Source: Pseudomonas sp. CHM02 (GTDB lineage: Bacteria; Pseudomonadota; Gammaproteobacteria; Pseudomonadales; Pseudomonadaceae). From it: a stretch of DNA of 64,000 bases. The notes beneath the pieces are model-generated. The model was not told where the DNA came from, searched no databases, and saw nothing but the letters and a program-made list of their open reading frames with translations. How positions within the stretch are numbered: the first letter of the stretch is position 1; every line of letters begins with the position of its first letter. The stretch lies in contig NZ_JFCA01000025.1 of the NCBI RefSeq assembly GCF_000612585.1, positions 1-64,000 on the forward strand. Reading direction: 5' to 3'. The position numbers were made by a program, and so were the translations under genes. Positions 35,173-47,531 of this stretch are shown one piece after another.

Positions 35173-35394
35173 TTAGCGACGCGCACTGCCGCGCACCAAC
35201 AACGCGAGCACAGGACCAACAAGCAGCCCCAAAATCAATGCCAATGTCAAAAAAACCGAAACCGGAAGCTCGACTGTAGACCAGCCGAAAAACGTTAGTG
35301 AAGCGCCCTGCTGGTTTTCCAGCACAAAGGCCAACACCAAAATAGCGATGAACGAAGCTGCCAAAAACAAAACAACACGCTTAGCCCTACGCAT
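35173..35394 (-). CDS. LapA-domain (DUF1049) small membrane protein
   Basis: The 73-residue protein starts MRRAKRVVLFLAASFIAILVL, then ENQQGASLTFFGWSTVELPVS and a second membrane helix (VFLTLALILGLLVGPVLALL). Two helices with the ENQ...FFGW loop are the LapA/LptC-interacting DUF1049 family, which in E. coli (LapA with LapB) affects lipopolysaccharide assembly. The ATG at 35394 follows GGGAGAAAG. It lies 22 bases after ihfB in what looks like one transcript. The name should not be confused with the large LapA adhesin of pseudomonads. Confidence 0.85.
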   Translation of the reverse strand: MRRAKRVVLFLAASFIAILVLAFVLENQQGASLTFFGWSTVELPVSVFLTLALILGLLVGPVLALLVRGSARR

Positions 35395-35416
35395 AACTTT
35401 CTCCCATTCAAAACAC

Positions 35417-35713
35417 TCAGGCGTTTTCTTCCTCATCCTCATTCACCCGATCTCGCAATTCCTTCCCCGGCTTGAAATGAGGCACAAACTTCCCATCCAG
35501 ACTCACCGACTGCCCAGTCTTAGGATTCCGCCCCACCCTCGGTGCGCGATAGTGCAGCGAAAAACTCCCAAAACCACGGATCTCAATCCGATCACCCGTC
35601 GCCAGGCACTGGGACATTTGCTCAAGCATGGTCTTGATGGCCAGCTCCACATCCTTGGATGAGAGCAGCCCTTGATGGGTGACAATTCGTTCGATCAACT
35701 CCGACTTCGTCAT
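35417..35713 (-). CDS. ihfB: Integration host factor subunit beta
   Basis: The 98-residue protein [20 protein letters not shown] has the HU/IHF fold with the DNA-intercalating arm [20 protein letters not shown] and [14 protein letters not shown] beta pairs with IHF alpha to bend DNA at promoters and recombination sites. The rpsA-(lipoprotein)-ihfB-O-antigen order is conserved in Pseudomonas. An acidic tail (NEDEEENA) closes the protein. Confidence 0.97.
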   Translation of the reverse strand: MTKSELIERIVTHQGLLSSKDVELAIKTMLEQMSQCLATGDRIEIRGFGSFSLHYRAPRVGRNPKTGQSVSLDGKFVPHFKPGKELRDRVNEDEEENA

Positions 35714-35845
35714 ATTTTTCCCTTCTTTTTCAAGCAGCTAGGAAAAGCGCTTCGAAGGTTTTAGCATGACTTGGTGAATTTGAACAGCCCGTCCGGCAAC
35801 TTATCTGCAGGATAGATGGCAACCCGCTATAGGCTCTTTCCGCCA

Positions 35846-36130
35846 TCAATTACAGATCACCAGCATGGTGCGAGTCACCGCGCCCGCGGGGTTCCAGCCA
35901 AACAGGTAATCGCCCTCTTCGTCCTTGGCGTCGCTGGAGCGGGTGATGACCTTGTAGCCCTGCATCTTGCATTCACGGGCCGCTCGTTTCTCGCATTTCT
36001 CCCAGTTATTGCCCAGCCCCGAGCAATCGACCTCGATACCGCTGACGCCGCGCTTGGCGTGGGTCTTGGCGCTGGTAGCAGAGCAGCCTGCGAGCATTAC
36101 CATTGCGAATACTACGATAAGCCTGTTCAT
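35846..36130 (-). CDS. Conserved small lipoprotein between ihfB and rpsA
   Basis: The 94-residue product has a lipoprotein signal, MNRLIVVFAMVMLAGCSAT with Cys16. The mature domain has further cysteines (EVDCSGLGNNWEKCEKRAAREC) that may form disulfides in the periplasm, and ends GAVTRTMLVICN. An AAGGAT ribosome site precedes the ATG. I recognise it only as a conserved Pseudomonas hypothetical lipoprotein. Its position between rpsA and ihfB is stable, but function is unknown. Confidence 0.82.
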   Translation of the reverse strand: MNRLIVVFAMVMLAGCSATSAKTHAKRGVSGIEVDCSGLGNNWEKCEKRAARECKMQGYKVITRSSDAKDEEGDYLFGWNPAGAVTRTMLVICN

Positions 36131-36244
36131 TCAAATCCTTATTGAAACAACTACGCTGCACGCGCTTTTGGTAAGACTATAGTCAGTTCTGACACTGAGC
36201 TACACGTCTTGGTTCTCGGTTGTTGATTCAACGAATTTCAGGCA

Positions 36245-36275
36245 CAAAAAAGGGCGACCGAAGTCGCCCTTTTTC
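36245..36275 (-). terminator. Rho-independent terminator of rpsA (bidirectional form)
   Basis: AGGGCGAC and GTCGCCCT form a perfect eight-base stem with a CGAA/TTCG tetraloop. It is flanked by A-runs on the left and T-runs on the right, so it can stop transcripts on either strand. It lies 14 bases after the rpsA stop codon. Confidence 0.92.
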
Positions 36276-36291
36276 TATGGTCTGACAGAAC

Positions 36292-37983
36292 TTAGTTCTG
36301 TTTTTCCATTTGTGCACGCAACAGGTCGCCCAGAGTGGTAGGACCAGCAGCGATGCTATCCGAAGGCTTGTCTTTCAAGCTCTGGATGGCTTCTTTCTCT
36401 TCAGCGTCGTCTTTCGACTTGATGGAGAGCTGGATTACGCGGCTCTTGCGGTCAACGCTGATGATCTTGGCTTCTACTTCCTGGCCTTCTTTCAGCACGT
36501 TGCGAGCGTCTTCAACGCGGTCACGGCTGATTTCGGAGGCTTTCAGAGTCGCTTCGATATCGTCGGCCAGAGTGATGATGGCGCCTTTAGCGTCAACTTC
36601 TTTCACAGTGCCCTTAACGATTGCGCCTTTGTCGTTGTCCTGAACGTATTCAGAGAACGGATCGCTTTCCAGTTGCTTGATGCCCAGGGAGATACGCTCG
36701 CGCTCTGGGTCAACCGACAGGATAACGGTGTCCAGCTCGTCGCCCTTCTTGAAACGACGAACAGCTTCTTCGCCCACTTCGTTCCAGGAGATGTCGGACA
36801 GGTGAACCAGGCCGTCGATGCCGCCGTCCAGACCAATGAAGATACCGAAATCGGTGATCGACTTGATGGTGCCGGAGATTTTATCGCCCTTGTTGAACTG
36901 GCCAGAGAAATCTTCCCATGGGTTAGATTTGCACTGCTTGATGCCCAGGGAGATACGACGACGCTCTTCGTCGATGTCCAGAACCATAACTTCCACTTCG
37001 TCGCCGACTTGTACGACTTTCGAAGGGTGGATGTTTTTGTTGGTCCAGTCCATTTCGGAAACGTGTACCAGGCCTTCCACGCCTTCTTCCAGCTCAGCGA
37101 AGCAGCCGTAGTCGGTCAGGTTGGTAACACGCGCGGTAACGCGAGTGCTTTCTGGGTAACGGGCTTTGATAGCAACCCATGGATCTTCACCCAGTTGCTT
37201 CAGGCCCAGGGAAACACGGTTGCGCTCGCGATCGTATTTCAGAACCTTGACATCGATCTCGTCGCCAACGTTGACGATTTCGGAAGGATGCTTGATACGC
37301 TTCCAAGCCATGTCGGTAATGTGCAGCAGGCCATCCACGCCACCCAGGTCGACGAATGCGCCGTAGTCGGTGAGGTTTTTGACGATACCTTTGACTTGTT
37401 GGCCTTCCTGCAGGGATTCCAGCAGAGCTTCACGCTCGGCGGAGTTCTCTGCTTCCAGGACGCTGCGACGGGAAACGACAACGTTGTTGCGCTTCTGGTC
37501 GAGCTTGATGACCTTGAATTCGAGTTCTTTGCCTTCCAGGTGCGTGGTGTCGCGCACTGGACGAACGTCGACCAAAGAACCTGGCAGGAACGCACGGATG
37601 CCGTTAACGTCGACAGTGAAGCCGCCTTTAACCTTACCGTTGATAACGCCCTTGACCACTTCTTCAGCTGCGAAGGCTGCTTCGAGAACAATCCAGCATT
37701 CAGCGCGCTTGGCTTTTTCACGGGACAGCTTGGTTTCACCGAAACCGTCTTCAACCGAGTCCAGAGCAACGTGAACTTCGTCACCGACATTGATAGTCAG
37801 GTCGCCAGCATCGTTGTAGAACTGTTCCAGCGGGATCAGAGCTTCAGACTTCAGACCAGCGTGAACGGTTACCCAGCGAGCTTGGTAATCGATATCAACG
37901 ATAACACCGGTGATGATGGAGCCTGCCTGAAGGTTCAGGGTTTTTAGGCTTTCTTCAAAGAGTTCCGCAAAGCTTTCGCTCAT
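36292..37983 (-). CDS. rpsA: 30S ribosomal protein S1
   Basis: The 563-residue protein begins [16 protein letters not shown] and contains six S1 RNA-binding repeats, recognisable by repeated [38 protein letters not shown] and [19 protein letters not shown] type segments. S1 binds mRNA leaders and helps initiation on the small subunit. The ATG at 37983 has AGGAATTAAA upstream; the frame extends further but without support. It follows cmk, as in most proteobacteria, and ends in a strong terminator. Confidence 0.98.
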   Translation of the reverse strand: MSESFAELFEESLKTLNLQAGSIITGVIVDIDYQARWVTVHAGLKSEALIPLEQFYNDAGDLTINVGDEVHVALDSVEDGFGETKLSREKAKRAECWIVLEAAFAAEEVVKGVINGKVKGGFTVDVNGIRAFLPGSLVDVRPVRDTTHLEGKELEFKVIKLDQKRNNVVVSRRSVLEAENSAEREALLESLQEGQQVKGIVKNLTDYGAFVDLGGVDGLLHITDMAWKRIKHPSEIVNVGDEIDVKVLKYDRERNRVSLGLKQLGEDPWVAIKARYPESTRVTARVTNLTDYGCFAELEEGVEGLVHVSEMDWTNKNIHPSKVVQVGDEVEVMVLDIDEERRRISLGIKQCKSNPWEDFSGQFNKGDKISGTIKSITDFGIFIGLDGGIDGLVHLSDISWNEVGEEAVRRFKKGDELDTVILSVDPERERISLGIKQLESDPFSEYVQDNDKGAIVKGTVKEVDAKGAIITLADDIEATLKASEISRDRVEDARNVLKEGQEVEAKIISVDRKSRVIQLSIKSKDDAEEKEAIQSLKDKPSDSIAAGPTTLGDLLRAQMEKQN

Positions 37984-38059
37984 TTTAATTCCTGTTGATA
38001 AGGGCGAAGAATACGCCCATCTCCACACCCCAGACGGCGTGGGTCAGTTTCAATTAAAA

Positions 38060-38095
38060 GAAGCACCGCAGGACTATGACTGGTCCCCTGCAGCG
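38060..38095 (-). terminator. Imperfect hairpin after cmk
   Basis: On the minus strand GCAGGGGACC...GTCCTGC pairs imperfectly and is followed by a TTCTTTT stretch just after the cmk stop codon. It could attenuate read-through from the aro/cmk operon into rpsA. Confidence 0.35.
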
Positions 38096-38102
38096 TTCTT
38101 GG

Positions 38103-38792
38103 TCACCCGGCGATATCGCGAATGGCGATTTCGCTCAAGATGCGTTCCAGCACCTGCTCGATGGAAAGCTCCGTGGAATCCAGCTGTATGGCATCAGCCG
38201 CCGGCTTGAGCGGGGCTACTGCGCGCTGGGTATCACGCTCATCGCGTGCACGGATCTCATCTAGCAGACTCGACAGACTAACACCATCGACTTTGCCCTT
38301 CAACTGCAAGTAGCGGCGGCGAGCCCGCTCCTCGGCGCTGGCGGTCAGGAAAATCTTCAACGGCGCCTCGGGAAACACCACGGTTCCCATATCACGGCCA
38401 TCGGCCACCAGGCCCGGCGGTTCCTGGAAAGCCCGCTGGCGCTGCAGCAATGCATCCCGCACCGCCGGCAGCGCGGCAACCTGGGAAGCCCAGGAGCCGA
38501 CTTGTTCGTTACGCAGGTCATCCGTCACATCGTCCCCTTCGAGGATGATGCGCTGGGGATGACCTTCCGTCGCGCCGACGAACTGCACATCAAGGTGCGC
38601 CGCCAGCAGCTTCAGGGATTCTTCGTTGGTCAGGTCGACGCCATGGTTGCGTGCGGCGAATGCCAGCAAGCGGTACAGCGCGCCGGAATCCAGCAGGCAC
38701 CAGCCCAGGCGCTTGGCCAGGATGCCGGCGATCGTGCCTTTGCCCGAGCCGCTTGGCCCGTCGATGGTAATCACCGGTGCTTTGATATTCAC
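38103..38792 (-). CDS. cmk: Cytidylate kinase
   Basis: The 229-residue kinase begins (GTG start) with [20 protein letters not shown], giving the P-loop GPSGSGKGT, and has [32 protein letters not shown] and [12 protein letters not shown], all typical of CMP kinase. It phosphorylates CMP and dCMP with ATP. The GTG at 38792 overlaps the stop codon of the upstream tyrA-aroA gene in a GTGA, so translation is coupled. A start further upstream would give a non-homologous extension. Confidence 0.96.
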   Translation of the reverse strand: MNIKAPVITIDGPSGSGKGTIAGILAKRLGWCLLDSGALYRLLAFAARNHGVDLTNEESLKLLAAHLDVQFVGATEGHPQRIILEGDDVTDDLRNEQVGSWASQVAALPAVRDALLQRQRAFQEPPGLVADGRDMGTVVFPEAPLKIFLTASAEERARRRYLQLKGKVDGVSLSSLLDEIRARDERDTQRAVAPLKPAADAIQLDSTELSIEQVLERILSEIAIRDIAG

Positions 38793-41035
38793 AATTGAGC
38801 CTCTTGGGCAACACGGATGCCGACTTGGGCACACAGTGTAAGAAAATTCGGAAAAGACGTAGCAACATTGGCGCAGTCACGGATACGAATCGGCGCCGCC
38901 GCCCGCAGGGAAGCTACGCTGAACGCCATGGCAATCCGATGATCGCCATGGGCATGGACTTCACCACCGCCCATCAGGCCACCGTCAATGATAATCCCAT
39001 CGGGGGTCGGTTCACACTTCACCCCCAGTGCCAGCAGACCGTCGGCCATGACCTGGATGCGATCGGACTCCTTCACGCGCAACTCCTGAGCCCCACGCAA
39101 CACGGTTCGCCCCTCGGCACAGGCTGCCGCGACAAACAGCACCGGGAACTCATCGATAGCCAACGGCACCAGCGCTTCGGGAATCTCGATCCCCTTCAAC
39201 GACGCCGCACGTACCCGAAGGTCGGCAACCGGTTCGCCACCGACTTCACGTTGGTTCTCCAGGGTGATATCCGCGCCCATCAGCCGCAGGATATCGATCA
39301 CGCCGGTACGCGTCGGATTGACGCCGACATGCTCCAACAGCAACTCGGAGCCCTCGGCGATCGAAGCGGCCACCAGGAAGAACGCTGAAGAGGAAATATC
39401 CCCCGGCACTTCTATATGGGTCGCCGTCAACGCATGACCCGACTCCAGGGAGACCGTTGCGCCCTCCACCGCTACCGGGCAACCAAAACCGCGCAACATG
39501 CGCTCGGTATGGTCACGGGTCGGTGCAGGCTCGATCACCGCAGTCTTGCCCTCGGCGTACAACCCCGCCAACAACAGGCAGGATTTGACCTGGGCACTGG
39601 CCATCGGCATGGCGTAGGCCAGGCCTTTCAAGGATTGGCCACCACGGATCGTCAGCGGCGGACGCCCTTCCGGCCCCGTCTCGATCACCGCCCCCATTTC
39701 CCGCAGTGGCTTGGCCACGCGATTCATCGGGCGCTTGGACAGCGAAGCGTCGCCCGTCAGCACGCTGTCGAAGCGTTGCGCCGCCAGTAAACCGGACAGC
39801 AGGCGCATGGAGGTGCCCGAGTTACCGAGATAGATCGGACCCGGCGCCGGCTTCAAACCATGCAAACCCACGCCATGGATGGTCACGCGCCCATGGTGCG
39901 GACCTTCGATCACCACGCCCATGTCGCGAAATGCCTGCAAGGTCGCCAGGGCATCTTCGCCCTCAAGGAAACCTTCGACCTCGGTCACACCTTCGGCCAA
40001 CGAACCCAGCATGATCGACCGATGGGAGATCGACTTGTCGCCCGGCACCCGAATGCGTCCGCTCAAGCGGCCGCCCGGGTTGGCGAGGAAAGTCAGGTCA
40101 TCGGCGTTCACAGCGGTTTCCATGTAGGCCCGGCGCGCCAGGATCTTGCTGAAATGCTCACGCGCCACCCGCGCACGGGTGAACACGCCCAATAATTGAT
40201 GGCCATCTCCGGCATCCACCGCGTCGCGCAAGGCGTCGAGGTCACTGCGGAAGGTGTCCAGGGTGCGCAACACCGCTTCGCGATTGGCGAGGAAGATGTC
40301 GTGCCACATCACCGGGTCGCTGCCGGCAATCCGCGTGAAGTCGCGGAAGCCACCGGCGGCGTAACGGAAAATCTCGAGGTTCTCGTTGCGCTTGGCCAGC
40401 GAGTCCACCAGGCCAAATGCGAGCAAATGCGGCAGATGACTGGTCGCCGCCAACACTTCGTCGTGGCGCTCGACCTGCATATGCTCGACATCCGCCCCCA
40501 GCTCGCGCCACAGGCGATCCACCACTGCCAGCGCAGCCGGGTCGGTTTGCTCCAGCGGCGTCAGGATGACTTTATGGCGACGGAACAGCTGCGCATTCGA
40601 CGCCTCCACCCCGCTCTGCTCGGAGCCGGCAATCGGATGGCCCGGTACGAAGCGCGCCGGCATGCCACCAAACGCCTGCTGCGCCGCGCGCACCACATTG
40701 CCTTTGGCGCTGCCGACATCCGTCAGGATCGCCTGGCCCAGGTCCATGCCCGCCAACACCGCCAACAATTTCTCCATGGCCAGGATCGGCACGGCAAGCT
40801 GGATGACGTCAGCGCCCTGGCACGCAAGCGCCAAGTCCGCCTCACAACGATCCACCACCCCCAACTCAACCGCCAACTTGCGCGATTGCGGGTCCAGGTC
40901 GACACCGACCACTTCGCCACACACGCCGCTCTCACGCAGGCCTTTGGCGAAGGAGCCACCAATCAACCCCAGACCGACCACCACCAGGCGACCGATCATA
41001 GGCACAGCAGGTTGCAATGCAGTGACATCAACCAC
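38789..41035 (-). CDS. aroA: Fused prephenate/cyclohexadienyl dehydrogenase and EPSP synthase (TyrA-AroA)
   Basis: The 748-residue bifunctional protein has an N-terminal NAD-binding TyrA domain ([33 protein letters not shown]) of about 295 residues. A complete EPSP synthase from about residue 310 has [51 protein letters not shown] and DHRIAMAFS. It covers two steps of aromatic amino acid synthesis: prephenate or arogenate oxidation toward tyrosine, and 5-enolpyruvylshikimate-3-phosphate formation. This fusion is known in Pseudomonas. The start overlaps the end of hisC by eight bases and the end overlaps cmk by four. An internal ATG (MIGRLVVV) is an alternative start. Confidence 0.95.
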   Translation of the reverse strand: MVDVTALQPAVPMIGRLVVVGLGLIGGSFAKGLRESGVCGEVVGVDLDPQSRKLAVELGVVDRCEADLALACQGADVIQLAVPILAMEKLLAVLAGMDLGQAILTDVGSAKGNVVRAAQQAFGGMPARFVPGHPIAGSEQSGVEASNAQLFRRHKVILTPLEQTDPAALAVVDRLWRELGADVEHMQVERHDEVLAATSHLPHLLAFGLVDSLAKRNENLEIFRYAAGGFRDFTRIAGSDPVMWHDIFLANREAVLRTLDTFRSDLDALRDAVDAGDGHQLLGVFTRARVAREHFSKILARRAYMETAVNADDLTFLANPGGRLSGRIRVPGDKSISHRSIMLGSLAEGVTEVEGFLEGEDALATLQAFRDMGVVIEGPHHGRVTIHGVGLHGLKPAPGPIYLGNSGTSMRLLSGLLAAQRFDSVLTGDASLSKRPMNRVAKPLREMGAVIETGPEGRPPLTIRGGQSLKGLAYAMPMASAQVKSCLLLAGLYAEGKTAVIEPAPTRDHTERMLRGFGCPVAVEGATVSLESGHALTATHIEVPGDISSSAFFLVAASIAEGSELLLEHVGVNPTRTGVIDILRLMGADITLENQREVGGEPVADLRVRAASLKGIEIPEALVPLAIDEFPVLFVAAACAEGRTVLRGAQELRVKESDRIQVMADGLLALGVKCEPTPDGIIIDGGLMGGGEVHAHGDHRIAMAFSVASLRAAAPIRIRDCANVATSFPNFLTLCAQVGIRVAQEAQL

Positions 41036-42140
41036 GAGCCAGAACCTTGGCCAACGCCTCCAGGAAGCGGCTGTTTTCCGCCGGCAAACCGATGGTGATC
41101 CGCAGGTGGTTCGGCATGCCGTAGTTGGCCACCGGACGCACGATCACGCCTTCGCGCAGCAGGCCCTGGAACACCGGGGCAGCCACCTGGCCGAGGTCGA
41201 CACAGATGAAATTGCCCTTGGACGGAATCCAGCCCAGGCCGAGCTCACGGAAACCTTCCTGCAATTGCAGCATGCCGGCTTCGTTGAGGCGACGGCCTTC
41301 TTCCAGGTACTCCTCATCCTTCACCGCCGCACAGGCCGCCGCCAGGGCGAGGCTGTTGACGTTGAACGGCTGGCGCACGCGGTTCAGCACATCGGCGACC
41401 ACCGCGGTGGACAGGCCATAACCCACACGCAACGACGCCAGGCCGTAAGCCTTGGAGAAGGTGCGCGAAACCAGCAGGTTCGGGTACGCCGCCAGGAAAT
41501 CGAGGCCGTCCGGCAGGTCGCTGCCTTCGGCATACTCGATGTAGGCCTCGTCCAGCACCACCAGCACGTGCTCCGGCACGTCTTGCAGGAAGTCGTCCAA
41601 CGCCTGGGCGTCGAACCAGGTGCCGGTCGGGTTGTTCGGGTTGGCGATGAACACCACGCGGGTCTGTGCGTCGATGGCTGCCAGCATGGCCGGCAGGTCG
41701 TGGCCCCAATCCTTCGCTGGAATGACGCGCGCATCGGCACCGACCGCCTGGGTCACGATCGGATAGACCGCAAACGCGTGCTCGCTGAACACCGCGTTCA
41801 AGCCTGGCGCCAGGTAGGCACGGCCGACCAGCTCAAGAATGTCGTTGGAACCGTTACCCAGGGTCACCTGGTTCAGCTCGACCTGGCATTTTTCCGCCAG
41901 CAGGGACTTGAGCGCGAAGCCGTTGCCATCGGGGTAGCGGGTCAGCTCGGCCAGCTCTTCACGGATCGCCGCCAGGACTTTGGGGCTAGGACCCAGCGGA
42001 TTCTCGTTGCTCGCCAGCTTGACGATCCTGGAAGGATCCAGGTTCAACTCACGCGCCAGCTCGTCCACAGGCTTGCCCGGAACGTAAGGCGACAGTTGTT
42101 GCACGCCCGGCTGAGCCAGGGCGAGGAAGTTGCCACTCAT
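41028..42140 (-). CDS. hisC: Histidinol-phosphate aminotransferase (HisC2 type)
   Basis: The 370-residue class I/II PLP aminotransferase has VKLASNENPLGPSPKVL, NGSNDILELVGRAYL, FIANPNNPTGTWF, VLDEAYIEYAEG and the Schiff-base lysine in SRTFSKAYGLASLRVGYG. In this gene order, between pheA and tyrA-aroA, the enzyme is likely to act as an aromatic (phenylpyruvate, 4-hydroxyphenylpyruvate) aminotransferase as well as, or instead of, in histidine synthesis. It begins nine bases after pheA ends. Confidence 0.93.
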   Translation of the reverse strand: MSGNFLALAQPGVQQLSPYVPGKPVDELARELNLDPSRIVKLASNENPLGPSPKVLAAIREELAELTRYPDGNGFALKSLLAEKCQVELNQVTLGNGSNDILELVGRAYLAPGLNAVFSEHAFAVYPIVTQAVGADARVIPAKDWGHDLPAMLAAIDAQTRVVFIANPNNPTGTWFDAQALDDFLQDVPEHVLVVLDEAYIEYAEGSDLPDGLDFLAAYPNLLVSRTFSKAYGLASLRVGYGLSTAVVADVLNRVRQPFNVNSLALAAACAAVKDEEYLEEGRRLNEAGMLQLQEGFRELGLGWIPSKGNFICVDLGQVAAPVFQGLLREGVIVRPVANYGMPNHLRITIGLPAENSRFLEALAKVLARG

Positions 42141-42149
42141 GTTAAAGCC

Positions 42150-43244
42150 TCACAGAACCGCTTTCGGGTAAGAGCCCAGCACCTTGAGTGCCACGGCTTC
42201 CTGACTGATTTTCTCGAGCACGCCCTTGACCAGTGGGTCGCGGTGATGGCCGATGAAGTCGATAAAGAACACATAAGTCCATTTACCGCTGCGCGAAGGA
42301 CGAGTTTCGATGCGCGTCAGGTCAATCCCGTTGTCGTGGAACGGCACCAGCAGCTCATGCAGCGCGCCGGGCTTGTTGCTCATGGAGACAATGATCGAGG
42401 TCTTGTCGTCGCCAGTCGGTGGCACTTCCTGGCTGCCGATCATCAGGAAGCGCGTGGAGTTGTCCGGGCGGTCCTCGATTTTCTCGGCCAGGCGCGTCAG
42501 GCCGTACAGGCCCGCGGCCATATCACCGGCGATGGCCGCCGAATTCCACTCGCCCTTGACCCGCTTGGCGGCTTCGGCGTTGCTGGAGACCGCCACGCGC
42601 TCGACATTCGGGTAGTGCGCGTCCAGCCACTTGCGGCACTGGGCCAGGGACTGGGCGTGGGAGTAGATGCGACTGATGCTGTCGGTCTTGGTGTTCTCGC
42701 CCACCAGCAGGTGGTGGTGGATACGCAGCTCGACTTCGCCACAGATCACCATGTCGTGCTCGAGGAAGCTGTCCAGCGTGTGGTTGACCGCGCCTTCGGT
42801 GGAGTTTTCCACCGGCACCACGCCAAAATTCACCGCACCGGCGGCGACTTCACGGAACACTTCGTCGATGGCCGCCATTGGCTTGCTGATCACCGCGTGG
42901 CCGAAGTGCTTCATGGCCGCCGCTTGGGTGAACGTGCCTTCCGGGCCGAGGTAAGCCACTTTCAGTGGCTGCTCAAGTGCCAGGCACGAGGACATGATTT
43001 CACGGAACAACCGCGCCATCTCTTCGTTGCCCAACGGGCCCTTGTTGCGCTCCATGACGCGCTTGAGTACCTGGGCTTCACGCTCGGGGCGGTAGAACAC
43101 CGGCACTTCGCCTTCGGCCAGGGACGCCATCTTCACCCGTGCTACTTCCTGGGCGCACCGCGCGCGCTCACTGATCAGCTCCAGGACTTTCTCGTCCAGG
43201 CTGTCAATGCGTACGCGCAGGGCCTTGAGTTCTTGCTCAGACAT
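42150..43244 (-). CDS. pheA: P-protein: chorismate mutase / prephenate dehydratase
   Basis: The 364-residue protein has an N-terminal AroQ chorismate mutase helix bundle (ALRVRIDSLDEKVLELISER). The prephenate dehydratase domain has VAYLGPEGTFTQAA, VPVENSTEGAVNHTLD and the catalytic DNSTRFLMIG. The C-terminal ACT domain (SMSNKPGALHELLVPF, ETRPSRSGKWTYVFF) is the phenylalanine feedback site. It makes phenylpyruvate from chorismate. The ATG at 43244 overlaps the last base of serC. Confidence 0.96.
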   Translation of the reverse strand: MSEQELKALRVRIDSLDEKVLELISERARCAQEVARVKMASLAEGEVPVFYRPEREAQVLKRVMERNKGPLGNEEMARLFREIMSSCLALEQPLKVAYLGPEGTFTQAAAMKHFGHAVISKPMAAIDEVFREVAAGAVNFGVVPVENSTEGAVNHTLDSFLEHDMVICGEVELRIHHHLLVGENTKTDSISRIYSHAQSLAQCRKWLDAHYPNVERVAVSSNAEAAKRVKGEWNSAAIAGDMAAGLYGLTRLAEKIEDRPDNSTRFLMIGSQEVPPTGDDKTSIIVSMSNKPGALHELLVPFHDNGIDLTRIETRPSRSGKWTYVFFIDFIGHHRDPLVKGVLEKISQEAVALKVLGSYPKAVL

Positions 43245-44329
43245 TAGCCGTGTTCCTTTTCGAACTCTGCCATGTAGGCCACCAGCGCCTTGATGGCGTT
43301 GATGTCGACAGCGTTGTAGATGGAGGCGCGCATGCCACCGACCGAGCGGTGGCCCTTGAGGTTCAGCAGGCCGCGCTCGTCGGCACCGGCCAGGAATGGC
43401 TTGTCCAGACGGTCATCCGCCAAGCGGAACGGCACGTTCATCCACGAGCGGTCGGTCAGGTTGATCGGGTTGCTGTACAGGCCACTGGCGTCGATGAAGT
43501 CGTACAGGACGCGCTTCTTCTCTTCGTTCAGCTTGCCCATGGCAGCCACGCCGCCCTGCTCTTTCAGCCACTCGAAGACCAGGCCGGACAGGTACCAGGC
43601 GAACGCCGGCGGGGTGTTGTACATCGAGCCGTTATCGGCCGCGACCTTGTAGTTGAGCATGGTCGGGCACACCGAACGGGCACGACCCAGCAGGTCTTCG
43701 CGGATGATGTTGACCAGGATGCCGCTCGGGCCGATGTTCTTCTGGGCGCCGGCGTAGATCATGCCGTACCTGGACACGTCGATCGGGCGCGAAAGGATGT
43801 CCGAGGACATGTCGCACACCAGCGGGACGTCGCCGACTTCCGGCACCCAGTCGAATTCCAGGCCGCCGATGGTTTCGTTCGCGACATAGTGTACGTAGGC
43901 AGCGTCCTTCGACAGCTTCCATTCGTTCTGACCGGGAATGGCGAAGTAGTCGTAGGGCTTGGCGGTACCGGCAATGTTGACGTGACCGTAACGCGAAGCC
44001 TCTTCAATGGCCTTCTGCCCCCAGATGCCGGTGTCGATGTAGTCAGCCGTGCCGTCTTCCGGCAGCAGGTTCAGCGGGATCTGGGCGAACTGCTGGCTGG
44101 CGCCGCCCTGCAGGAACAGCACTTTGTAGTTGGATGGGATGTCCAGCAAGTCGCGCAGATCCTGCTCGGCCTTGGTGGCGATGGACACGAACTCATCGCT
44201 GCGATGGCTCATTTCCATCACGGAGAGGCCTTTTCCATGCCAGTCGAGGAGTTCACCCTGCGCACGCTGCAGGACTGCTTCAGGAAGCGCCGCGGGACCG
44301 GCACAGAAGTTATAGGCTCTCTTGCTCAC
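43244..44329 (-). CDS. serC: Phosphoserine aminotransferase
   Basis: The 361-residue PLP enzyme begins (GTG) with VSKRAYNFCAGPAALPEAVL and contains MEMSHRSDEF, VLFLQGGASQQFA and the cofactor lysine in YAGAQKNIGPSG. It makes O-phosphoserine and also serves pyridoxine synthesis. The GTG at 44329 gives the length of characterised SerC proteins (about 361). A longer frame to 44362 would add a non-homologous leader. It heads the serC-pheA-hisC-tyrA/aroA-cmk operon. Confidence 0.96.
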   Translation of the reverse strand: MSKRAYNFCAGPAALPEAVLQRAQGELLDWHGKGLSVMEMSHRSDEFVSIATKAEQDLRDLLDIPSNYKVLFLQGGASQQFAQIPLNLLPEDGTADYIDTGIWGQKAIEEASRYGHVNIAGTAKPYDYFAIPGQNEWKLSKDAAYVHYVANETIGGLEFDWVPEVGDVPLVCDMSSDILSRPIDVSRYGMIYAGAQKNIGPSGILVNIIREDLLGRARSVCPTMLNYKVAADNGSMYNTPPAFAWYLSGLVFEWLKEQGGVAAMGKLNEEKKRVLYDFIDASGLYSNPINLTDRSWMNVPFRLADDRLDKPFLAGADERGLLNLKGHRSVGGMRASIYNAVDINAIKALVAYMAEFEKEHG

Positions 44330-44400
44330 ATCCAATCTCACTCTGATCTGGTGGGGCTGCAATCATGTTCGGTAACAACCTTTTCTCTGGAGCGAACCCT

Positions 44401-44487
44401 TGTGGGAGCTGGCTTGCCTGCGATAAGGGCACCTCGGTAGCGCAGTGATACCGCGGCGCTGCCATCGCAGGCAAGCCAGCTCCCACA
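44401..44487. repeat. REPIN between gyrA and serC
   Basis: GTGGGAGCTGGCTTGCCTGC and its complement are separated by about 40 bases. It lies downstream of the gyrA terminator and upstream of the serC start, so the serC promoter must be within or after it. Confidence 0.9.
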
Positions 44488-44528
44488 TTGACCGCGTCCA
44501 GCCAAAGGACGTGTTATTTCATAAGGGA

Positions 44529-44562
44529 CAAACAACAAGGGGGCGAATCTTCATCCGCCCCC
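44529..44562 (-). terminator. Rho-independent terminator of gyrA
   Basis: GGGGGCG and CGCCCCC form a seven-base perfect stem followed on the minus strand by TTGTTGTTTGT, 12 bases after the gyrA stop codon. Confidence 0.8.
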
Positions 44563-44573
44563 TGTGTGTCCGC

Positions 44574-47228
<2,655 letters not shown>

Positions 47229-47531
47229 GAGAAGCCTGATTCCTTTTTCGGGTGAAACCTCGTCACATCCATATGGGACGAACGAAGCTCGCCGCCGCCG
47301 GCAAAGTGCCTGACAACGACTTACGACAAATCAACGAGTTATGACACGGATCTGCACGTTATAGGCCACCCCTCGGGGCAACCCTGGAAACCGCCGGATG
47401 TTATCACAATCGCCGCCACGCACCTATCCCCCTGATGCGCATGGAGCATAGTAAGTTGACGGATGACAGGCTTGAGGGCGACGAGAGGGGCTCAGAGCTG
47501 GATCCAAGCCCGATTTCGGGGGAAAATTGGC
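47229..47531. other. gyrA leader region
   Basis: The 303 bases between mtnA and gyrA on the same strand hold no open frame of note. A TATAAC hexamer on the minus strand (47358-47363) is a possible -10 for gyrA about 130 bases before the start codon, but no good -35 partner is visible. No mtnA terminator with a U-run was found. Confidence 0.45.

Noticed and set aside
40566..43247. Long plus-strand frame opposite tyrA-aroA, hisC and pheA
   Set aside because: It spans three clearly real minus-strand genes with intact motifs; the frame exists because of high GC and codon bias.
47509..47520. CCCGATTTCGGG palindrome downstream of mtnA
   Set aside because: The loop would be only two bases and no U-run follows; not a credible terminator, and no regulator is implied.
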